From contig DJFP01000208.1 in the NCBI GenBank assembly GCA_002432565.1, positions 7,714-17,745 on the forward strand: a stretch of DNA of 10,032 bases. Reading direction: 5' to 3'. The position numbers and the translations under genes were made by a program. This DNA comes from Flavobacteriales bacterium UBA5869 (lineage in GTDB: Bacteria > Bacteroidota > Bacteroidia > Flavobacteriales_D > Crocinitomicaceae). Positions 6,084 through 10,032 of the stretch are shown here, in pieces; position 1 is the first letter of the stretch, and each line of letters starts with the position of its first letter. The notes beneath the pieces are model-generated. The model worked only from the letters and a program-made list of their open reading frames with translations. It was not told where the DNA came from and did not search any database.

Positions 6084-7048
6084 AATTCAATTGATTTAAA
6101 TTCATATCCACCCCATTCAAGTATGTTGAATCCGTTTCGTTTAAATGTTGGAAATTCGATAGGGCGAATGTATTTTTCAAACCGGTCGTTCCATTCGGAA
6201 AACCCGATATATAATCGATTAATCGCTGTTGGTGCCGGATCGCATTGGATGGTTGCAAATTGATCACATGCTTCCTGCAGGTAGAATTGCAGAAAGACAT
6301 TTTCGTATTTCATTAATCGTGGTCCCCAATAAGTGATGAAATCTGTTTTTTCCCGGTAGTTCAATCCGGTATTCGAAAGCTGCTCTTCCAGGAATGAGAT
6401 GACTTCCTGTCTGGAAATACGATAACCGTTTGGATGTTTTCCGGGGATAAATTCCTGCTTCGAATCCCAAAACAGGTAAGGATATTTCTTCCCGTTAATG
6501 GTCATTTGTCCGCTTGGGTCAAGAGTTCCTTTCCAACTGTCCTCGTAAGCCGGGTAAGTAAAAGTGAAATCATTTGCAGGATTCACCCGAATTGAAAAAT
6601 CAACTTTGTATGGACTCTGAAGGTAAATAACGGGTTTGTCCACTTCAATCATTGTGCTCCATGAAAGGAAATTGACCTGAGCTTCATTATCCGTTTGATT
6701 TTCAATAAGCATCGAATCAGTGATTACTTCCTCATAACCAGGACCAGGCCAAAATTTAAAAACAGTTTTTTTAGCAGGAATCCGAATGTTTGCCGAAAAG
6801 AGTGAGTCCAAAACCAGGGTGTCGACAAATTCATTCACCGAATAATAGATCATTGTTTGATAACCTGAAGGAATATCCCTGAAATTGGGAGCGTTGAAAT
6901 GCAGAGTCAAAGATGCTTCTCCGTTTTTGACAGACTTATTGGAAATCGTTTTATAGATGTAAAAACCGGGAACAGATTTCCGGATATCTGAAGCTTTCGC
7001 GGCAAAAACGAATCCCATTAAAAGCACGAACAAAAAGCCTGTTTTCAT
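6080..7048 (-). CDS. Exported KPVIYL-motif protein, paralogue 1 of 3, first gene of the operon (function unknown)
   Basis: The 322-residue product has a clear signal peptide (MKTGFLFVLLMGFVFAAKA with an A-K-A cleavage site before S20). A beta-rich domain (about 20-132) leads into the same C-terminal domain as in the two downstream genes: KPVIYL (138-143), TYPAYEDSWKG, ING.KYPYLFW (185-194), EKTDFIT (233-239), WGPRLMK (241-247), ACDQFA (260-265) and EWGG (311-314). The KPVIYL segment continues QSP rather than YPE. The N-terminal domain begins SDIRKSVPGFYIYKTISNKS, comparable to IKESLPSYWIIKDSVSSK in the second paralogue, so the homology runs over the full length at lower identity. The gene is divergent from the YfhO-like gene and separated from it by 144 bp, which must contain the operon promoter. 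I found no convincing -7/-33 pair on this strand. Function unknown. Confidence 0.85.
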   Translation of the reverse strand: MKTGFLFVLLMGFVFAAKASDIRKSVPGFYIYKTISNKSVKNGEASLTLHFNAPNFRDIPSGYQTMIYYSVNEFVDTLVLDSLFSANIRIPAKKTVFKFWPGPGYEEVITDSMLIENQTDNEAQVNFLSWSTMIEVDKPVIYLQSPYKVDFSIRVNPANDFTFTYPAYEDSWKGTLDPSGQMTINGKKYPYLFWDSKQEFIPGKHPNGYRISRQEVISFLEEQLSNTGLNYREKTDFITYWGPRLMKYENVFLQFYLQEACDQFATIQCDPAPTAINRLYIGFSEWNDRFEKYIRPIEFPTFKRNGFNILEWGGYEFKSIEL

Positions 7049-7079
7049 AATTCGATATTAGAACAAATGACTATACATT

Positions 7080-7094
7080 CCAAATCGACTTTGG
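7080..7094. other. Small inverted repeat CCAAA-N5-TTTGG in the divergent intergenic region
   Basis: CCAAA (7080-7084) and TTTGG (7090-7094) form a perfect 5-bp inverted repeat around TCGAC, between two divergent start codons. It could be a weak operator or a chance hairpin. At this length chance is a serious alternative. Confidence 0.2.
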
Positions 7095-7146
7095 TTCAAA
7101 AAAACGCTAAAAATCAGAAAACGGGATAATTTCTGACAAAACTCCC

Positions 7147-7173
7147 TTTGGAACATTAAAGTTCTTATTTTTG
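7147..7173 (+). promoter_or_regulatory. Probable Bacteroidota-type promoter of the YfhO-like gene
   Basis: TATTTTTG at 7166-7173 matches the Bacteroidota -7 consensus TAnnTTTG at every fixed position. A TTTG at 7147-7150 could be the -33 element, but the 15-base spacer is shorter than the usual 17-23. Transcription would start near 7180 and give a leader of about a dozen bases before the ATG at 7193, with an A/T-rich, Shine-Dalgarno-free leader. Confidence 0.45.
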
Positions 7174-7192
7174 GCTTGAACAATTTTAACTT

Positions 7193-10032
7193 ATGGACAT
7201 AAAAGGATTTTTCCAAAGAAACTGGGCTTATTTAGCAATTATCGGAGTAATGTTTATCGTGATAGCGATGTTCTTTAAGCCGCAATTTGAAGGGTATGGT
7301 GTTAAGCAGCACGATATTAAAGAGGCAAAAGGAATGAACAGTGAGCCTGAAATGTACCGGGCGAGTTCAGGAAAAGAACCCATGTGGGTTAGTTCCGCTT
7401 TTGGCGGAATGCCTGCCGAGCAAGTGTCCATGACTTATCCCGGAAACTGGTTTAAGATCATTTCCAATCAATATTTTAAATTATTACCCAACCCAATAGG
7501 ATCAATCTTTCTGCATTTCCTTTGTTTTCTTTTGTTTGCAAGGCTTTTGAAACTAAATCCGTGGGTAGGATTGCTGGGCGCCATAGCTTTCAGTTTTGCG
7601 AGTTATGAGTTGATTGTCATCCAGGCAGGACATATTTTTAAAACCAATGCAGTTGCATTTTTACCAGCTATTTTAGGGACTGTCATATATGCTTACCGGT
7701 CTAACCGTTTATGGGGAATTATTCTTTCAGGAGTCTTTATGGCTTTTGAACTGGGAATGAATCACGTACAAATCACTTATTATTTCTTTTTTATACTGTT
7801 TTTCGTGGGGATTTATTTCTTCATAGAAGCAATCCGTAAAAAACAATTGGTAGGATTCGGTATTACGTCTGCCGGGCTTATCGGAGTTTTTTTGCTGGCA
7901 TTTATAATTAACAGCGGGAACATTCTCCTGACGAATGACTATGCAAAATACAGTATTCGTGGTAAAAACGATGTTTCAATTTCCCCTGACGGATTATCGG
8001 CATCCAATCAATCAGCTGGTTTGGATCGTGACTACATTACACAATGGTCTTATGGAATTGATGAAACATTTACTTTTATTTCTCCTTATGTGAAAGGTGG
8101 AGCCTCCGAGCAGATCGGAAATTCTCCATTTGCTGAAAAAATCCAAAACAGCGAATTGTCTCAAGATCAGATAAATGCGGCTTTGAACGGATATTCGTAC
8201 TGGGGAACTCAACCAAGTACTTCAGGACCTGTTTATATCGGAATAGTAGTGTGTATGCTTGCATTCCTGGGACTGTTCTTCCTGAAGGACAAAATTAAGT
8301 GGGCGCTTTTTGCGGTAACGATTCTGGCAGTTATGCTTTCCTGGGGTAAAAACTTTATGGGACTGACAAATTTCTTTATTGACCATGTTCCGGCATATAA
8401 TAAGTTTAGAGCTGTAACAATGATATTGATCATTGTGGAGCTAACTATCCCTGTGATGGGGGTATTGTTTCTGAATGAACTGATTAAGCAGCGTGAAGCA
8501 ATCGTTGCACAAAAGAAAAAGTTTTTGATTGTAACGGGAGCTTTTGTAGTTTTTCTCATTGCAGTAAAAATTATCGGATTGGGTGATGGTTACACCAACC
8601 AGATGGAGGCGAACCAATATGCCGGATTGAATGAAGTATACACCAAGCAGGTAATGCAGATGGATCCTGCAGCTGCGATGCAAAATTACCAGCTGGATAT
8701 TTCTAATCCACAGCAAGTACAGCAGTTTGTTACCGCTCAGGTAGACCGTCAAATCGAAGGATACGGGGCCATCAAAATGGCTAGAAAAGAAATTTTTAAT
8801 TCCAGTATGAACCGATCTATCTTATTTGCAATACTGGCAGGAGGATTATTGGTGATTTTCCTGAACATTAAAACAGAAAAAACGGCAAATACGATATTGA
8901 TTACCGGATTGGTGATTTTAACCTTCGCCGACATGCTTCCGGTTGCATACAATTACCTGGGAGCTTCTGATGATGCGTCTGGTACCGGATACAAATACTG
9001 GGAAGAAAAAGGGATCAATGATTACCCGATATCAGCCACGAAAGGGGATAACGAAATATTGGCGGCTGAAATAGCCGCGAGACCATCACTTGCTTCAGTT
9101 GTAAAAAGTGCACAGGCAGCAGGGGAGCAAAAAGCAGATGAATTGGGATATGAAGGAGCAGCCCGCGCCAATGTGATTAATTCCTATCGTTTCCATGCCT
9201 TAAGAATGGCGACAAATTACCGTGTACTTGATTTCTCGGGTGGATTTAACAGTAGCAGGGCTTCTTATTTTCATAAATCGCTGGGAGGCTATCACGGAGC
9301 GAAATTAAGAAACATTAATAACCTGATAGAATTCCATTTGTCCAGAACGAACAATAAAGTTTTGGATATGATGAATGTGAAATACTTCCTACAGCCGCTT
9401 GAAAATGGAATGGACACAGCTATCCTGAATCCAAATGCTTTAGGAAATGCATGGTTGGTAAAAAGTGTTCGGGAGGAAGCAACTGTTAATGATGAAATCA
9501 GAGCCCTTGGAAACAAGTTTAAAGCAGAGAACAGAGGTGGAGGTGTCTTTTTGGTAAATAAAGTACCTGTAAAGGATGCGGTAGTTTATGGAGGCGAAGC
9601 TCTTCAATACCTGATTCCAGGCAGAGATACGCTGAAAGTACAATTGGCTTCCGGCTTAACTAAAGGTCAGGAGGCAATGTTTGTAATGGATGTAAACGGA
9701 GCAACAAACCTGGTTCCATTAATCACTTTGGCCATGGATACAGCGAAATCTTTCACTCCACTGGTCTATTTGAAGGTGGTGGATTCATTTGATCCTGCCA
9801 ATGAAGCTTTGATGATCCCTGAGTTTGCATCTAAGCTTACAAGCAGAAAGTTTTCCGGGGAAGGTACTATTCAATTGCAGAGTTCAGTTCCTAATAAATT
9901 GACATACACTGCTAAAGTTAAGGGTAACCAATTGGCTGTTTTCTCAGAGATTTACTATCCTTTAGGCTGGAAAGCTTTTGTAAACGGGAAAGAAGTTCCC
10001 ATTTTAAAGGTAGATTATTTATTACGTGGAAT
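7193..10032 (+). CDS. Large polytopic YfhO-like membrane protein (GT-C-type glycosyltransferase relative), 3' end outside window
   Basis: The frame stays open from ATG 7193 to the window end (946 codons). The protein starts MDIKGFFQRNWAYLAI with a first membrane helix at about 12-28. A short extracytoplasmic loop follows, with the FGGMPA motif (70-75) preceded by PMWVSSA. About a dozen hydrophobic segments run to about residue 585. Bacteroidota homologues I recognise share YWGTQPSTSGPVY (from 336), SWGKNF (from 383) followed by D..PAYNKFR, and FHKSLGGYHGAKL (693-705) in the C-terminal domain. The tail FSEIYYPLGWKAFVNGKEVP is also typical, close to the usual C-terminus. In Firmicutes, YfhO is linked to glycosylation of lipoteichoic acid using lipid-linked sugars. 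Bacteroidota have no teichoic acid, so the acceptor here is unknown, and the family name is a fold-level assignment. The last segment before the cut (LKVDYLLRG) suggests only a short part is missing. Confidence 0.85.
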   Translation, partial: MDIKGFFQRNWAYLAIIGVMFIVIAMFFKPQFEGYGVKQHDIKEAKGMNSEPEMYRASSGKEPMWVSSAFGGMPAEQVSMTYPGNWFKIISNQYFKLLPNPIGSIFLHFLCFLLFARLLKLNPWVGLLGAIAFSFASYELIVIQAGHIFKTNAVAFLPAILGTVIYAYRSNRLWGIILSGVFMAFELGMNHVQITYYFFFILFFVGIYFFIEAIRKKQLVGFGITSAGLIGVFLLAFIINSGNILLTNDYAKYSIRGKNDVSISPDGLSASNQSAGLDRDYITQWSYGIDETFTFISPYVKGGASEQIGNSPFAEKIQNSELSQDQINAALNGYSYWGTQPSTSGPVYIGIVVCMLAFLGLFFLKDKIKWALFAVTILAVMLSWGKNFMGLTNFFIDHVPAYNKFRAVTMILIIVELTIPVMGVLFLNELIKQREAIVAQKKKFLIVTGAFVVFLIAVKIIGLGDGYTNQMEANQYAGLNEVYTKQVMQMDPAAAMQNYQLDISNPQQVQQFVTAQVDRQIEGYGAIKMARKEIFNSSMNRSILFAILAGGLLVIFLNIKTEKTANTILITGLVILTFADMLPVAYNYLGASDDASGTGYKYWEEKGINDYPISATKGDNEILAAEIAARPSLASVVKSAQAAGEQKADELGYEGAARANVINSYRFHALRMATNYRVLDFSGGFNSSRASYFHKSLGGYHGAKLRNINNLIEFHLSRTNNKVLDMMNVKYFLQPLENGMDTAILNPNALGNAWLVKSVREEATVNDEIRALGNKFKAENRGGGVFLVNKVPVKDAVVYGGEALQYLIPGRDTLKVQLASGLTKGQEAMFVMDVNGATNLVPLITLAMDTAKSFTPLVYLKVVDSFDPANEALMIPEFASKLTSRKFSGEGTIQLQSSVPNKLTYTAKVKGNQLAVFSEIYYPLGWKAFVNGKEVPILKVDYLLRG

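Noticed and set aside
8233..8752. Overlapping - strand open frames of 108 and 103 codons inside the YfhO-like gene
   Set aside because: The + strand frame is continuous and carries family motifs through this stretch. The antisense products show no domain or start context.

Overview
The window looks like chromosomal core DNA from a member of the Bacteroidota, most likely a Flavobacteriales bacterium (a Fluviicola/Crocinitomicaceae-type organism would fit, but that is inference). The reasons are moderate GC, A-rich leaders before start codons instead of Shine-Dalgarno sites, a perfect TAnnTTTG-type -7 box, and families typical of this phylum: an HTH-less sigma-54 response regulator, a large YfhO-like membrane protein and secreted KPVIYLYP-motif proteins. 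I see no phage, transposon, plasmid, CRISPR, rRNA or tRNA features.

Left part (1-3521, + strand): the last codons of an ABC transporter ATPase overlap the gene for its ABC-2 permease. One base later comes a short Ppx/GppA-type phosphatase. These three look like one transcription unit. After a 74-bp gap holding a degraded palindrome, a stand-alone gene encodes a receiver plus AAA+ sigma-54 activator with no DNA-binding domain. A near-perfect 32-bp palindrome, probably a two-way terminator, closes this half.

Middle part (3588-7048, - strand): transcribed right to left, three tandem paralogues encode exported proteins of about 320 residues (6080-7048, then 5097-6083, then 4146-5093). They are linked by an ATGA overlap and a 3-bp gap. 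Next come a 120-bp spacer with three 21-bp tandem repeats and a small four-cysteine lipoprotein gene (3588-4025). The paralogues share a C-terminal domain with strictly kept KPVIYL, YPYLFW, EKTDFIT, WGP and EWGG motifs. Their function is unknown.

Right part (7049-10032, + strand): a 144-bp divergent intergenic region with a good -7 box leads into a large polytopic membrane protein of the YfhO/GT-C-like type. It is cut by the window end after 946 codons.

The most interesting items are the three-paralogue secreted operon, the related palindromes on both sides of the response-regulator gene, the in-phase 21-bp repeat, and the activator that lacks a helix-turn-helix. Nothing here proves a new defence or mobile system; most of the window is ordinary core genome.
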